64,000 bases of DNA from Azospira oryzae (GCF_004217225.1 NZ_SHKM01000001.1:1402137-1466136), one strand, 5' to 3'. Shown: positions 35,667 through 45,583, counted from the first letter of the stretch. Program-made: numbers and translations. The notes: generated by a model not told the origin, from the sequence alone.

Positions 35667-37367
35667 TCAGGCGCCCTTGCCCATCCGCGCCAGCACGTGG
35701 CGGGCCATGCCCTTGGCCAGTTCGTCCTCGCCCATGAAGACCGTGCCCAGGCTCTCCTGGCGCAGCAGGCCGGCCTCCTCCTCGGAGTGGGTGCGCAGCA
35801 CCACTTCGATGGCCGGATTGAGGGTGCGGGCCATGTCCACGATCTTGCGCACGTCCAGGGTGTCGGGCGTGGCGATGACCAGCATGCCGGCCCGGGCGAT
35901 ATGGGCCTGGATCAGCACCGCCGGGTCCGAGGCATCGCCGGAGACGGCAGGCACCCCCCGCTCCCGCAGCTTCTCCACCACCTGGCGGTGCTGCTCGGCC
36001 ACCACATAGGGAATCTTCTGGGCATCCAGGGCCTCGGCGATGCGCCGGCCGACCCGGCCGTAGCCCACCAGCACCACCTGGCCGGAGAGGAAATGCTCTT
36101 CCACCGTGGTCGGCAGGGCGGCCGTCGGATCTTCCCGCATCTCCAGGCGCCGCGCCAGGGCGGAATGGGCCAGGGCCCATTTGCGGGCCGGACCGATGGC
36201 GGCAAAGACGACGGAGTTGAAGGCGATGGAAATCAGGGCCCCGGCCAGGATCAGGCTCTGCCCGGCCTTGGGCAGCAGGTCCAGGGCAACGCCCAGGCCG
36301 GCCAGGATGAAGGAGAACTCGCCGATCTGGGCCAGGCTGGCGCCGACCGTGAGGGCGGTGTTGAGGGGATAGCGGAAGGCCAGCACCAGCAGGATGGCGG
36401 CCACCGTCTTGCCGACGATGACGACGGCGGCCACCGCCAGCACCTTGCCCGGTTCCTGCAGCAGCACCTGGGGATCGAAGAGCATGCCGACGGAGACGAA
36501 GAACAGCACCGAGAAGGCGTCCCGCAGGGGCAGGGATTCCTCCGCCGCCCGGTGGGCGAAATCGGATTCGCGCATCATCATGCCGGCGAAGAAGGCGCCC
36601 AGGGCGAAGGAAACGCCGAAGAGCTTGGCCGAGCCGTAGGCCACGCCGACGGCGGCGGCAATGACGCAGAGGGTGAACAGTTCCCGGGAGCCGGTGCGGG
36701 CCACGGCCCACAGAATGCGCGGGAAGACCCGCCGCCCCACCACCAGCATGAGGGCGATGAAGGCTCCCACCTTGGCCAGGGTCACCGCCAGGGTGCCCCA
36801 CAGGCTGCCGCCGGCGCCGTGGGCATCGGCAGCGCTACCGCCCAGCAGCTCGGCCAGGGGCGGCATCAGCACCAGCACCAGGACGCACACCAGGTCCTCC
36901 ACCACCAGCCAGCCGACGGCGATGCGGCCATTCACCGAATCCAGGATGCCCCGGGTCTCCAGGGCCCGCAGCAGCACCACGGTGGAGGCGCAGGAGAGGG
37001 CCAGGCCGAAGACCAGGCCGCCGCCGAAAGACCAGCCCCAGTACATGGCCAGCACGGTGCCCAGGGCGGTGGCCACGGTGATCTGCACCACGGCGCCGGG
37101 AACGGCGATGCGGCGCACATTCATCAGGTCTTCCAGGGAGAAGTGCAGGCCGACGCCGAACATCAGCAGCATGACGCCGATCTCGGCCAGCTGGCCGGCC
37201 AGCTCCACGTCGGCGACAAAGCCCGGGGTGGCCGGACCCATGATGATGCCGGCAATGAGGTAGCCAACCAGGGGGGGAATCTTCAGGCGGGCAGCAATGA
37301 AGCCCAGGATCATGGCCAGGCCGAAGCCGGCGGCCACGGTGGTGATGAGGCTGATGTCGTGGGGCAT
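35667..37367 (-). CDS. ybaL: YbaL-type CPA2 cation/proton antiporter with NAD-binding domain
   Basis: A 566-residue inner-membrane protein: about twelve helices over residues 1-400, including the CPA2 motifs (IIMGPATPGFVAD and GVGLHFSLEDL), then a TrkA-N domain beginning VVLVGYGRVGRRIAEAL. Probably exports potassium or sodium in exchange for protons, controlled by nucleotide or thiol binding. It is monocistronic, with 248 bases free of genes upstream. Confidence 0.85.
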   Translation of the reverse strand: MPHDISLITTVAAGFGLAMILGFIAARLKIPPLVGYLIAGIIMGPATPGFVADVELAGQLAEIGVMLLMFGVGLHFSLEDLMNVRRIAVPGAVVQITVATALGTVLAMYWGWSFGGGLVFGLALSCASTVVLLRALETRGILDSVNGRIAVGWLVVEDLVCVLVLVLMPPLAELLGGSAADAHGAGGSLWGTLAVTLAKVGAFIALMLVVGRRVFPRILWAVARTGSRELFTLCVIAAAVGVAYGSAKLFGVSFALGAFFAGMMMRESDFAHRAAEESLPLRDAFSVLFFVSVGMLFDPQVLLQEPGKVLAVAAVVIVGKTVAAILLVLAFRYPLNTALTVGASLAQIGEFSFILAGLGVALDLLPKAGQSLILAGALISIAFNSVVFAAIGPARKWALAHSALARRLEMREDPTAALPTTVEEHFLSGQVVLVGYGRVGRRIAEALDAQKIPYVVAEQHRQVVEKLRERGVPAVSGDASDPAVLIQAHIARAGMLVIATPDTLDVRKIVDMARTLNPAIEVVLRTHSEEEAGLLRQESLGTVFMGEDELAKGMARHVLARMGKGA

Positions 37368-37550
37368 GTTGCGGTCCTTGCGGGGAGTGTTAGCAGACTA
37401 GCGCCAAACAGGCGGCCACGCACTCCCCTCCCCTCGACATCCGCCGGGATCGGGCCGACACGCGCTGACCTTTCGCCCGGCGAAGCCCATTGTCCCACGA
37501 AGGGCGCCGCGGCTGGATCAGGGGAACGCCGGACAAACGGACGGCAGGCA

Positions 37551-37572
37551 CCGCGCCGGGGACCCGGCGCGG
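37551..37572. other. GC hairpin downstream of the nos operon
   Basis: A CCGCGCCGGG/CCCGGCGCGG palindrome with a two-base loop. It has no T-run, so it is at best a weak transcript end for the operon. Confidence 0.4.
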
Positions 37573-37615
37573 CCAGGAAAAATCGGGGGAAAAACAGCGG
37601 GGCGAGGCCCGCCGC

Positions 37616-38134
37616 TCAGAACAGGGGCGCCAGGGCCTTGTCCAGGTCTTCCAGCTTCATGCCGCCCAGCTTGCGGGCGACGATGTGGCCCTGGCGGTCC
37701 AGGATCACCGTGTAGGGCAGGCCGGCCTTCTCGTTGCCCAGCTGGCGCATCAGGTCCAGCCCAGGCTGCAGGCCGGAAACCAGCACCGGGTAATTCACCT
37801 CGTAGGCCGAGGCGAATTCCTTCACCGCCTCCTTGCCCTCTTCCACCGCCACGCCGACGATGGTCAGGCCCTTGGCCTTGTACTTGTTCTGGATGCTCAC
37901 CAGATCGGGAATTTCCTTGCGGCAGGGGCCACACCAGCGGGCCCAGAAATTCACCACCAGGGGCTTGCCCCGATAGCGCTCCAGATTCACCTTCTCGCCG
38001 GCGGTATCGGGAAAGCTGGCGGCGAAGAGCGGCGCCGCGGAGGCCTGCTCTTCGGCAACAGCCGCCAGGGGAGCGGCAAACAGCAGGGCGGAGGCCAGGG
38101 CGGCGAGGGAGGAACGCAAGGGCAGCATGGGCAT
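37616..38134 (-). CDS. TlpA-like periplasmic thioredoxin
   Basis: A 172-residue protein: signal peptide SLAALASALLFAAPLAAVAE, then a TlpA/ResA domain with catalytic WCGPC in FWARWCGPCRKEIPDL and cis-Pro loop GLPYTVILD. It is the last gene of the nos operon; its ATG overlaps the nosY stop (TGATG). It likely keeps cysteine sites of NosL, NosZ CuA or c-type cytochromes reduced (inference from position). Confidence 0.82.
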   Translation of the reverse strand: MPMLPLRSSLAALASALLFAAPLAAVAEEQASAAPLFAASFPDTAGEKVNLERYRGKPLVVNFWARWCGPCRKEIPDLVSIQNKYKAKGLTIVGVAVEEGKEAVKEFASAYEVNYPVLVSGLQPGLDLMRQLGNEKAGLPYTVILDRQGHIVARKLGGMKLEDLDKALAPLF

Positions 38135-38961
38135 CAGGGCAGGTCGGTTTTGCGGAAAGTCAGGAAGCCGGCCAGGGCGGCAGCGCTGCCCAGGAGGACC
38201 GGATAGGCCAAAGCATAAACCTTGTACCCGAGAACGCCAAAGGTATCCAGGATCACGTACGCGGAGGGCCCGAGGACGATCAACTGGGGATCGAAGAGGG
38301 CCAGGGCCGCGGTGCGGAACACCTGCAGGGGGTTGGCCAGGGCGATGCCGATCACCGTTTCCGGGCTGACCTGGCCCTGGATCAGGACGCCGAGGAGGAT
38401 CAGGTCGAGGAACACCAGCATCAGCAGCCAGACCATGAAGGCCGTGCCCTGGGCCACGTCGGTGCTGCGGGCCAGGGTGGAGATGAGCATGCCGATGCCG
38501 AGGAAGCACCAGGCCATGGCGGCCAGCAGGGCGGTGTAATAGACGAACATGCCCCAGGGCACTTCGATGCCCTTGATGAGGGCCCACAGCACGGCGCCCA
38601 GCATGGCGACGAAGACCGGCAGGAAGATGGTGACGTAGCGGCCCAGGAACTTGCCCCAGAACCAGGCCGCCAGGCCCACGGGCAGGGACAGCAGGTATTC
38701 GAAGACCCCCGCCTCCCGGTCGCCGGCGACGGAGCGCACGGTGGTGACGAGGACGAAGATGGGCAGGATGGCCATGGCCAGCTGGATGTAGGTCACCAGC
38801 AGGCGGGACAGGCCGATGAAGCCCAGGACCCGGGATTCGGTCAGGCCGAAGGCGAACAGCAGGGCCACGATGCCGCCGAAGACCAGGCTGTAGATGAGGA
38901 ACCAGCGGGCCCGCAGGGATTCCACGATGTCGAGTTTGGCGGTGAGCCAGAGGGTTTTCAT
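38134..38961 (-). CDS. nosY: Nitrous-oxide reductase maturation ABC permease
   Basis: A 275-residue ABC-2 type membrane protein with six helices. It contains the family stretch RSVAGDREAGVFEYLLSLP. It forms the transporter that works with the NosF ATPase and periplasmic NosD to supply sulfur for the CuZ cluster of NosZ. It lies 24 bases after nosL. Confidence 0.9.
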   Translation of the reverse strand: MKTLWLTAKLDIVESLRARWFLIYSLVFGGIVALLFAFGLTESRVLGFIGLSRLLVTYIQLAMAILPIFVLVTTVRSVAGDREAGVFEYLLSLPVGLAAWFWGKFLGRYVTIFLPVFVAMLGAVLWALIKGIEVPWGMFVYYTALLAAMAWCFLGIGMLISTLARSTDVAQGTAFMVWLLMLVFLDLILLGVLIQGQVSPETVIGIALANPLQVFRTAALALFDPQLIVLGPSAYVILDTFGVLGYKVYALAYPVLLGSAAALAGFLTFRKTDLP

Positions 38962-38985
38962 TGCTGTCCTATTCCCTGAGTGTTT

Positions 38986-39420
38986 TTATTTGCCTTTGGC
39001 GAGGACCTGCTTCTTCGCTTCGTCGAAGCCGATGCTGCCCTCCACCTTGTCGGCCACGGCACCGAAGCCGTAGGCCATGGGAGTGCGCTTGCCGCTCACG
39101 TAATAGGCCTTGCGTGCGTCGAGCCAGCGGCCGTCGCGGGAATCGGCGATCCAGAATTCCATGCGCGGGTCCGACGACCAGGGCTGGTGCTCGCTCCAGA
39201 AAATGGCGCAGCCGAAATCGTCGAACTTGTAGACCTTCTTGCTGTGGGGATCGCGGATCTGGGCCGCGTAGGCCTTGTCACTGATGGCCATGCCGCAGCG
39301 GGTGCAGCCGTCCCGGTCCCACTTGATTTCCACCGGGCCGCTGCTGGGCTGGCCGCCGCAGCCGGCGAGGGAGACGAAAACGCCGGCCGGCACCGAGAAG
39401 AGGAAGGTGCGGCGCTTCAT
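38986..39420 (-). CDS. nosL: Copper-binding lipoprotein NosL
   Basis: A 144-residue outer-facing lipoprotein: signal with lipobox SLAGC, then the Cu(I)-binding motif CTRCGMAISDK. The Cys and Met of this motif are ligands in NosL. It delivers copper to apo-NosZ. It overlaps nosF by ATGA. Confidence 0.92.
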   Translation of the reverse strand: MKRRTFLFSVPAGVFVSLAGCGGQPSSGPVEIKWDRDGCTRCGMAISDKAYAAQIRDPHSKKVYKFDDFGCAIFWSEHQPWSSDPRMEFWIADSRDGRWLDARKAYYVSGKRTPMAYGFGAVADKVEGSIGFDEAKKQVLAKGK

Positions 39421-40286
39421 TGCAGGGTCACTCCCGTGACCTCCTGCATGTCGATGCGGGTCAGCAGGCCGACGTAGCGCGACACCATGCCGAGGAAGCG
39501 CAGGCGGTCCGGGCCGGCCACCTGGCCGTGCCAGGAGAGGCCCTCGTTGCGGGCGGCGAAGCCCCAGCCTTCCAGGGCCTTGGCTATGGCCGGGTCGGCC
39601 CGGCGCAGATCCACATGGCAGTCGAGCAGGGTATCCATGCCGGAATCGTCGGCCACCCGGTCGTCCAGCACCACCTTGCCCATGTCCATCTCGATCACCC
39701 GGTTCACCAGGGCCGCCACCTCGTCGAGACGGTGGCTGGAAATGATCATGGTGCAGTTGTCCTGGCGCTCGGCCAGGAGCTGGAAGAAGATGTGGCGGGC
39801 TTCCGGGTCCAGGTTGGCGGCCGGTTCGTCCATCACCAGCACCTGGGTGTCGCGCCCCAGGGCGATGGCGATCAGCAGCTTCTGCTTCATGCCGCCGGAA
39901 AGGCGGTTGAAGGGACGGGCGGCGATGGCGTCCACGTCCAGGCCGAGGCGGTCGGCGATGGCGTGGATGCGCCGGGGATCGGACTTGCACACGGCAGCGG
40001 CGAAAGTCACCAGCTGGCCCACGGGCATTTTCAGGGGCGGCGGCAGCTGGGGCACAAAGCCCACCTTGCCCAGCACGTCGGCCCGGTGGGTCCGTGGCGC
40101 CTTGCCGTCGATGCTGACCTCGCCGCCGTAGGTGTATTCCCCCAGCAGGCAGCGGATCAGGGTGGTCTTGCCGGCACCGTTGGAACCGATCAGGGCGATG
40201 CGCTCGCCCAGCTGGATGTCCAGGCTGACCCCGGCCAGCACCTGGGCCTTCTTGAAGATCTTGCTGACGTTGTCGAAACGGATCAT
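39417..40286 (-). CDS. nosF: Nitrous-oxide reductase maturation ABC ATPase
   Basis: A 289-residue ATPase: Walker A GSNGAGKTT, signature RLSGGMKQK, Walker B VLVMDEPAANLD, switch His in IISSHRLDE. Cytoplasmic partner of NosY. The start MIRFDNVSKIFKK is preferred over a TTG seven codons earlier. The gap of about 100 bases to nosH contains no terminator. Confidence 0.92.
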   Translation of the reverse strand: MIRFDNVSKIFKKAQVLAGVSLDIQLGERIALIGSNGAGKTTLIRCLLGEYTYGGEVSIDGKAPRTHRADVLGKVGFVPQLPPPLKMPVGQLVTFAAAVCKSDPRRIHAIADRLGLDVDAIAARPFNRLSGGMKQKLLIAIALGRDTQVLVMDEPAANLDPEARHIFFQLLAERQDNCTMIISSHRLDEVAALVNRVIEMDMGKVVLDDRVADDSGMDTLLDCHVDLRRADPAIAKALEGWGFAARNEGLSWHGQVAGPDRLRFLGMVSRYVGLLTRIDMQEVTGVTLQ

Positions 40287-40388
40287 GGGAAAGGAGATTT
40301 CTCGCAAAGCGTTACAGGAGCAAAGCCGCAGGATGCCAAAGCCCGGGCTGCGGCGCTTTGATATTTATCCCCTTCGGCTCCATTTTGC

Positions 40389-41354
40389 CTAAAGCAGTTT
40401 GTCCAGACCCTTGACCCCGTAGGTCAGGGCGCCGCTGGGGCAGGTGTCCACGCACAGGCCGCAACGGGTGCAGTCGGGGCCAATGGACATCACCGCCTCC
40501 TCGGCCCGGCCCTTGATAACCACGTCGAGGACGTGGGGTACCAGGCAGACCTTGCGGCAATCGCCTTCGTGGAAACACTTGTCCAGGCGATAGACGATGC
40601 GCAGGGGCGACACGGTGCCCACCATACCGTAGGTCAGGCCGATGGGACAAACATATCGGCACCAGGCCCGGCGCGAGTAGAACACCTCGAACATGAGCAG
40701 CAGGAAGACCCAGGCCAGGGCCAGGCTGGGACCGTAGATCAGGGCCCGGGACAGGATGCCGGTGGGGGACAGGGTCTCGAACACGGTATAGCCGGTGACG
40801 ATGGCCAGCAGGGAAAACAGCACCCAGAACACGGTGCGGGTGCCCCGGTGGAACTCATGGTCGGTGACCCACTTCTTCTCCACCAGTTTCAGGTGCAGGG
40901 CCTCGAACCATTCCGCCACCAGGTGGTAGGGACAGACCCAGGAACAGAAGGTGCGCCCCCCCAGCAACACCCAGAGGAAGAACACGGTGGCGGTGCCGAT
41001 CAGCAGGTTCACGATGATGTGCTTGTGGGCCAGCATCACCTGCAGGGCGGAATTGAGGTCGATCAGGTGGAAGCCGACGAAGCGGGAAGCGGTGAGGGCC
41101 CCTTCCAGCATCTGGATGTCCAGCCAGAAGGAGAGGACGAAGAGCAGGTTCACGGCGATGAGCACGGCCCAGCGACGGTTGCGCCACTTGTGCTGCAGCA
41201 GCTGGTGCTCCCGGGTGTGCTGCTTCATGGCCTCGAAGTCGGCCTTGTTGAGGCGCTTCAGCTTGTGAATCTGTTCCGCCTCCGGACTGTAGGTGGCGGG
41301 TTTTTGCGACTCCCGGCCGAGCATGACCAGGAGCTTTTCCTTGAAGCTTTTCAT
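40389..41354 (-). CDS. nosH: NosH, polyferredoxin membrane protein (NapH-like)
   Basis: A 321-residue protein with four or five membrane helices, two CxxxCP motifs (CSWVCPYH and CRYVCPIG), and two C-terminal [4Fe-4S] ferredoxin motifs (DCTRCGLCVDTCPSG is the clear one). As in NapH, it takes electrons from quinol toward NosG and the periplasm. This branch is typical of clade II nos clusters, where NosR is absent. Confidence 0.9.
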   Translation of the reverse strand: MKSFKEKLLVMLGRESQKPATYSPEAEQIHKLKRLNKADFEAMKQHTREHQLLQHKWRNRRWAVLIAVNLLFVLSFWLDIQMLEGALTASRFVGFHLIDLNSALQVMLAHKHIIVNLLIGTATVFFLWVLLGGRTFCSWVCPYHLVAEWFEALHLKLVEKKWVTDHEFHRGTRTVFWVLFSLLAIVTGYTVFETLSPTGILSRALIYGPSLALAWVFLLLMFEVFYSRRAWCRYVCPIGLTYGMVGTVSPLRIVYRLDKCFHEGDCRKVCLVPHVLDVVIKGRAEEAVMSIGPDCTRCGLCVDTCPSGALTYGVKGLDKLL

Positions 41355-41355
41355 T

Positions 41356-42228
41356 TCAGGCCTCCCAGGTCTTGCGTTCGTCCACCACGATGGCGGCCAT
41401 GCCGCCCGCTTCCACGGGGCAGATCATTTCGCAGACGCCGCAGCCGACGCATTGTTCCAGGACTTCCGGCACCGCCCGTTTGACGCCGTCGCCGTTGTCC
41501 ACGAACTTGAGGCGGATGGCGTCCTTGATCGGGCATTCGGTGACGCACAGGTCGCACAGTTCCCGCTCGTAGGGATGGTCCGCCACCGGAATGGGTTTCC
41601 AGCGGTCCACATCCATGTAGCGCATGGTGCCCTTGAAGCCGGCACCCCGGGCTTGTCCCTTGAAGCCCTGCCCCTGGGCCGCCAGACAGATCTGGGGTTG
41701 GGCCAGGCGGGCCAGGCCCATGCGTTCCTTGAGATTGAGGGTGGGTTCCGGGTCCTTTTCCTTGGCTTTGAGGATGGGCAGGCGGGCCAGGTGGGCACCG
41801 CGCCGTACCGCGAGAAAACCGGGCTTGTCGTAGGTGAGGGCGCCGGTGGGACAGGCCAGGATGCACTGGCCGGCATCGCAGGAAAAGTCGCAGGCCTGCT
41901 CCCGGGCGTCGATGTGGGGCACGCCGATGCCGTAACCGTCCGTCAGGTCGCCCAGCTTGATGGCCTGCACCGGGCAGACCTGGACACACTGGCCGCACTT
42001 GATGCAGGAGGCGAGAAAGTCCTTTTCGTCCAGGGCGCCGGGTGGGCGCAGGCGGGTGCGGCTGGCCCGGGCCACGGGCAGGTAGCCCAGCAGGGCCAGG
42101 CCGACGATGCCGCCGGTCAGGAGGGAGCTGCGGATGAAGCGGCGCCGGGCAGTGCGCTGCTTGGCGGAACCGGCGGGCTTGGTCGCCTTGCCGGCAGGTG
42201 CATCGGATTCCGGGTTGTTGTCACTCAT
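41356..42228 (-). CDS. nosG: NosG, periplasmic ferredoxin (NapG-like)
   Basis: A 290-residue protein. The Tat-type start RRRFIRSSLLTGGIVGLALLG leads to four ferredoxin motifs (CIKCGQCVQVCPV, CDAGQCILACP, CDLCVTECPI, CVGCGVCEMICPV). Forms the electron relay with NosH. It follows nosD with a four-base overlap; GAGGAAAG is seven bases before the ATG. Confidence 0.9.
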   Translation of the reverse strand: MSDNNPESDAPAGKATKPAGSAKQRTARRRFIRSSLLTGGIVGLALLGYLPVARASRTRLRPPGALDEKDFLASCIKCGQCVQVCPVQAIKLGDLTDGYGIGVPHIDAREQACDFSCDAGQCILACPTGALTYDKPGFLAVRRGAHLARLPILKAKEKDPEPTLNLKERMGLARLAQPQICLAAQGQGFKGQARGAGFKGTMRYMDVDRWKPIPVADHPYERELCDLCVTECPIKDAIRLKFVDNGDGVKRAVPEVLEQCVGCGVCEMICPVEAGGMAAIVVDERKTWEA

Positions 42229-43616
42229 GGTGCTTTCCTCCGGGGATTCTTGAACACCGGGGCTTCGTCCCGCACCATCAGCACGGGGTCGGAAAAGGGT
42301 GCCAGGCGCTCGAGGAAATCCAGTGATTCCATCATGGGGGCGCTCTTGAAAAAGAGGGCGAAGGGCACTTCCATCCACAGGCGGTCGGCGTAGGCGTAAT
42401 CCTCGTAGGGCGTGTCGCCGATGCCATCGTTGTTGCGGTCGAAGCCCTGGTAACCGTCCCAGTAGTTGCCGTGCCAGCGGTTATGGGCGGCACCGCCACC
42501 CCCGGCCACGGCCACGTCGGCCAGGTTGCCCTCGAAGACATTGCTCTCGAAGACGCTGCCCTCCCGGTCGGAGACGAAGCTGACGGCAATGCCGTTGAAG
42601 GCGAAGCGGTTCTTGCGCACCTCGGTCTTGGAGCCGGGCTCGAAGGGTGACAGGTCGGTGCCGATGCCGGTGGAGCAGTAGAGGATTTCGTTGCCCTCGA
42701 TGACCGTGTTGCTGGCCTCCTTCAGGCCCACGGCCATGCCGGTGGCGCCGGTGGCATGGGAGATGGTGTTGTTGCGGATGTAGGCGCCGTTGGTGTACAT
42801 GAGATACACGCCGACGGCGTTGTCGTAGAAGCGGTTGCCCTCCACCGTGTTCTCGTGGGCGAACATGAAGTGGATGGAATAGCGGCTGCGCCGGCTGACG
42901 TTGTTGCGGAAGACGTTATGGTCGGAATACCAGGCCACCATGTCCCGGGAATCCTCGATTTCATTGCCTTCCAGCAGGTTGTTCTTGCTGTACCAGAGGC
43001 GCACGCCGTCGCCCCGCAGGCCCAGGTCGAAGGGCTTGGAGCGGATGTAGTTGCGGGTCAGCTTGTTGTCGTTGGACTGCTTCAGGTCGATGCCGAAAAG
43101 ACAGTTGGTGATGCGTACCTGGTCGACCACGTTGCGGTCGCCGCGCACATTGAGACAGGCATCGTCGCTGTCGTGGGAACCGCCGGAGTTGGTCAGATGC
43201 ACGCCGCGCAGCACGGCACCGCTGGTATCCAGGACGAACACCGTGCCCTTGCCGCCGCCGTCGATGATGACCTGGCCCTGGGCCTCGATGGTCAGGGGCT
43301 TGTTCACCACCACCGGACCGGAATAGCTGCCGGCCGGCACCTTCAGCACCGAGCCTTCGGGAGCCTGATTGACCAGGTCCTGGAACCAGGGAATGCCGGC
43401 CACCGCCGGCGCCGTGGGCAGGGGCACCTTCTCGCCGGAGGCGCCCCAGGCGCTGCCGGCAGGCTTGCCCATGCCGTCATCCGCACTGGATGCGGCTGCC
43501 GGCGTATCGGTGGCGGCGCCGAGGGCCCGCAGGGCGTAATCCGGGTCTCCCACGGCAACGCTTACCGCCGCCCACACCAGCAACGGCGAGGCGGCGACTG
43601 CAAGCAGGCGTCTCAC
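42225..43616 (-). CDS. nosD: NosD, periplasmic copper-sulfur maturation factor
   Basis: A 463-residue exported protein with right-handed beta-helix (carbohydrate-binding and sugar hydrolase-like) repeats, for example NNTISHATGATGMAVGLKEASN and KNRFAFNGIAVSFV. It binds the NosFY transporter and helps assemble CuZ. The start is GTG at 43616, whose GTGA overlaps the nosB stop. The larger frame upstream runs antisense-like through nosB and is not used. Confidence 0.92.
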   Translation of the reverse strand: MRRLLAVAASPLLVWAAVSVAVGDPDYALRALGAATDTPAAASSADDGMGKPAGSAWGASGEKVPLPTAPAVAGIPWFQDLVNQAPEGSVLKVPAGSYSGPVVVNKPLTIEAQGQVIIDGGGKGTVFVLDTSGAVLRGVHLTNSGGSHDSDDACLNVRGDRNVVDQVRITNCLFGIDLKQSNDNKLTRNYIRSKPFDLGLRGDGVRLWYSKNNLLEGNEIEDSRDMVAWYSDHNVFRNNVSRRSRYSIHFMFAHENTVEGNRFYDNAVGVYLMYTNGAYIRNNTISHATGATGMAVGLKEASNTVIEGNEILYCSTGIGTDLSPFEPGSKTEVRKNRFAFNGIAVSFVSDREGSVFESNVFEGNLADVAVAGGGGAAHNRWHGNYWDGYQGFDRNNDGIGDTPYEDYAYADRLWMEVPFALFFKSAPMMESLDFLERLAPFSDPVLMVRDEAPVFKNPRRKAP

Positions 43617-44596
43617 TCGGCAGCCCCCTCGCGCACCTGCTTGCGCCGGATCAGCAGGGCCGGCATGAGGCTGAGGAACATCAGCACCAGCAGGCCGTAA
43701 CCCCAGTAGGGATAGGAGTAGGTGGAGAACTGGGCCACCTTGCCTTCGCCGAAGACGGTGGGCATGAAGGGCTTCACCGTGAAGGCGCCCCAGGGGTGCA
43801 GGTTGTGGCCGAAGAACCACAGCCAGGCGGCGTAGGTGACGACGAAGAAGAGGGGCAGCAGGGCCGGCACCAGGGCCAGCAGCAGGCTGAAATTGCGCAC
43901 CTTGGCAACGCCGGCGACGACGATGCCCATGACCAGGATCAGGCCGACGATGACGATGTGGCTGATGAGGGTGACGTTATCGCCCCAGGCCTTGATCTTC
44001 TCCGGTTCCTTGAAGAAAGTGCCGGCCTCCTGGACGTAGGCTTCGACGTGGCTGGCCAGATGGCCGAGCACGTACTGGTCCACCAGCATCCAGGCGGCAA
44101 CGGCGGCAAAGCCGGCGGACAGGACCAGGATGCGGGTCTTGCGCTTGGTCACCATGAAGCCGGCCAGCATGACGGCGAAGAAGCCGAAGAAGAACTTGGC
44201 CAGGGGCTTCTCCACCGGTGCACCGGTGGCGATGGGGAACATGCCCACGTAGTGGTTGATGGTGTTCATCTCGTGGACGCAGTCCAGGCCCTGGGCCCCC
44301 TTGTTCACATCCTTCTTGGCATCCAGGATGGGGTTGTAGCGTTCGGTGTTTTCATCCAGGTCCTGCTGGATGATTTCGTTGGCCATGCGGGTGCCGACCC
44401 CGGCCGCCTTGCAGCCGTTGTAGACGCCATCGAAATGGAAGTGGATGCGGATGCCGTCAGGAAAGGCGTCCTTGGGGTAGTTCGGCGCCGTCAGGGAGAC
44501 CCACCAGATGGGGGCGAAATAGGCGGCCACCATGGCCACCAGGGCGATCAGGGTCAGTCCCTGGACCAGGCGAGTCTGTTTGGTTTGGGTATCCAT
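43613..44596 (-). CDS. nosB: NosB, clade II nos cluster membrane protein
   Basis: A 327-residue inner-membrane protein with about six helices. It starts VQGLTLIALVAMVAAYFAPI, has a periplasmic domain containing DGIRIHFHFDGVYNGC, and ends with a Tyr-rich segment YSYPYWGYGLLVLMF. Such NosB proteins occur only in clusters with Sec-type NosZ. The role is unproven; a link between electron supply and maturation is assumed. Confidence 0.88.
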   Translation of the reverse strand: MDTQTKQTRLVQGLTLIALVAMVAAYFAPIWWVSLTAPNYPKDAFPDGIRIHFHFDGVYNGCKAAGVGTRMANEIIQQDLDENTERYNPILDAKKDVNKGAQGLDCVHEMNTINHYVGMFPIATGAPVEKPLAKFFFGFFAVMLAGFMVTKRKTRILVLSAGFAAVAAWMLVDQYVLGHLASHVEAYVQEAGTFFKEPEKIKAWGDNVTLISHIVIVGLILVMGIVVAGVAKVRNFSLLLALVPALLPLFFVVTYAAWLWFFGHNLHPWGAFTVKPFMPTVFGEGKVAQFSTYSYPYWGYGLLVLMFLSLMPALLIRRKQVREGAAE

Positions 44597-44749
44597 GTTC
44601 TGCTGTCTCTCGAAAAGCAGCCCCGCTTACCGGCGACGGCCGCAGGATGGTAGTGCTAGTTATTTTTGACCGGCCTTCCCTGAACCGCCGGAGGCCCTCT
44701 CCCCGGGAGAGGGGTGGATGGAGGGAGGATCGGGCCTCCCCCTCATCCG

Positions 44750-44771
44750 GGGCCTCCCTGCGGGGAGGCCC
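44750..44771 (-). other. Hairpin between diheme cytochrome and nosB
   Basis: GGGCCTCCC/GGGGAGGCCC stem with three-base loop and no T-run. Could lower or stabilise the transcript between the two genes. Confidence 0.5.
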
Positions 44772-44785
44772 AGAGTGTTGCAAGC

Positions 44786-45517
44786 TTACTTCTTCTTGCC
44801 AGGCTTGGCTGCACACATGGAGCCGGGCATGGTCATGCTGGACTGGTAGGCGGAGATGGCCACCAGCTGTTCGTTGTTGTACTTCTTGATGATCTTCACC
44901 ATGTCCGGGTTGGCGTTACGGCGGTGGCCGTCGCGGATCTCGGTCATCTGGCGCAGCAGGTACTTGTAGTGCTGGCCGGCGATCACGGGGTAGAACTTGT
45001 CCTTGACGCCTTCGCCGTTCTTGCCGTGGCACTCCAGGCATTCCTTCTCGTACAGTTCCTTGCCCTTGGCGATCTGCAGGGAGGCATCGGCACCTTCGTA
45101 CTTGCCGTGATCGGTGGGGATGCACAGACCTTCAATGTAGGAGGCCACATCAGCCAGTTCCTGGGGATCGGTCAGGGTGGCGGCGAAGGGGTACATGGTG
45201 GGGTTGTCGCGCAGACCGGCACGGATGTCGGCCATCTGCTTGATCAGCACGGTGGTGTGCTGGCCGGCGAGCTGGGGGAAGGTGCCATCGGGACGGCCGG
45301 CACCGGAAGGCAGGTGACAGGCGCCGCAGACCTCGTAGGCTTCCTGGCCGCGCTTCTTGTCGCCCTTGAGCTTCAGGGCTTCGATCTTCTCGCCCTCCTG
45401 GGCATTCCACTTGTAGTCCTTCGACTCGATACCGCCTTGGTGGGGAGCCGGCGGACCGGCATGGGCCACCCCCAGGGCGATGAGGGAAAGGGAGGCGGCG
45501 ATGATCAGCTTTTTCAT
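44786..45517 (-). CDS. Diheme cytochrome c of the nos operon
   Basis: A 243-residue periplasmic protein: signal peptide LIIAASLSLIALGVAHAG, heme motifs CGACH (near residue 64) and CLECH (near 160), in two c4-like halves. Position matches a nosC-type cytochrome of clade II clusters (one of the two c-cytochromes). It should carry electrons from the quinol side to NosZ. An FNR-type site at 45584-45597 serves as its upstream control. Confidence 0.88.
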   Translation of the reverse strand: MKKLIIAASLSLIALGVAHAGPPAPHQGGIESKDYKWNAQEGEKIEALKLKGDKKRGQEAYEVCGACHLPSGAGRPDGTFPQLAGQHTTVLIKQMADIRAGLRDNPTMYPFAATLTDPQELADVASYIEGLCIPTDHGKYEGADASLQIAKGKELYEKECLECHGKNGEGVKDKFYPVIAGQHYKYLLRQMTEIRDGHRRNANPDMVKIIKKYNNEQLVAISAYQSSMTMPGSMCAAKPGKKK

Positions 45518-45583
45518 TTGAATCCCCTTACAGAGAGAAAATTGCTATGTACTAATGTTAGTCGGGCCCGGCGGGGCCTGTAT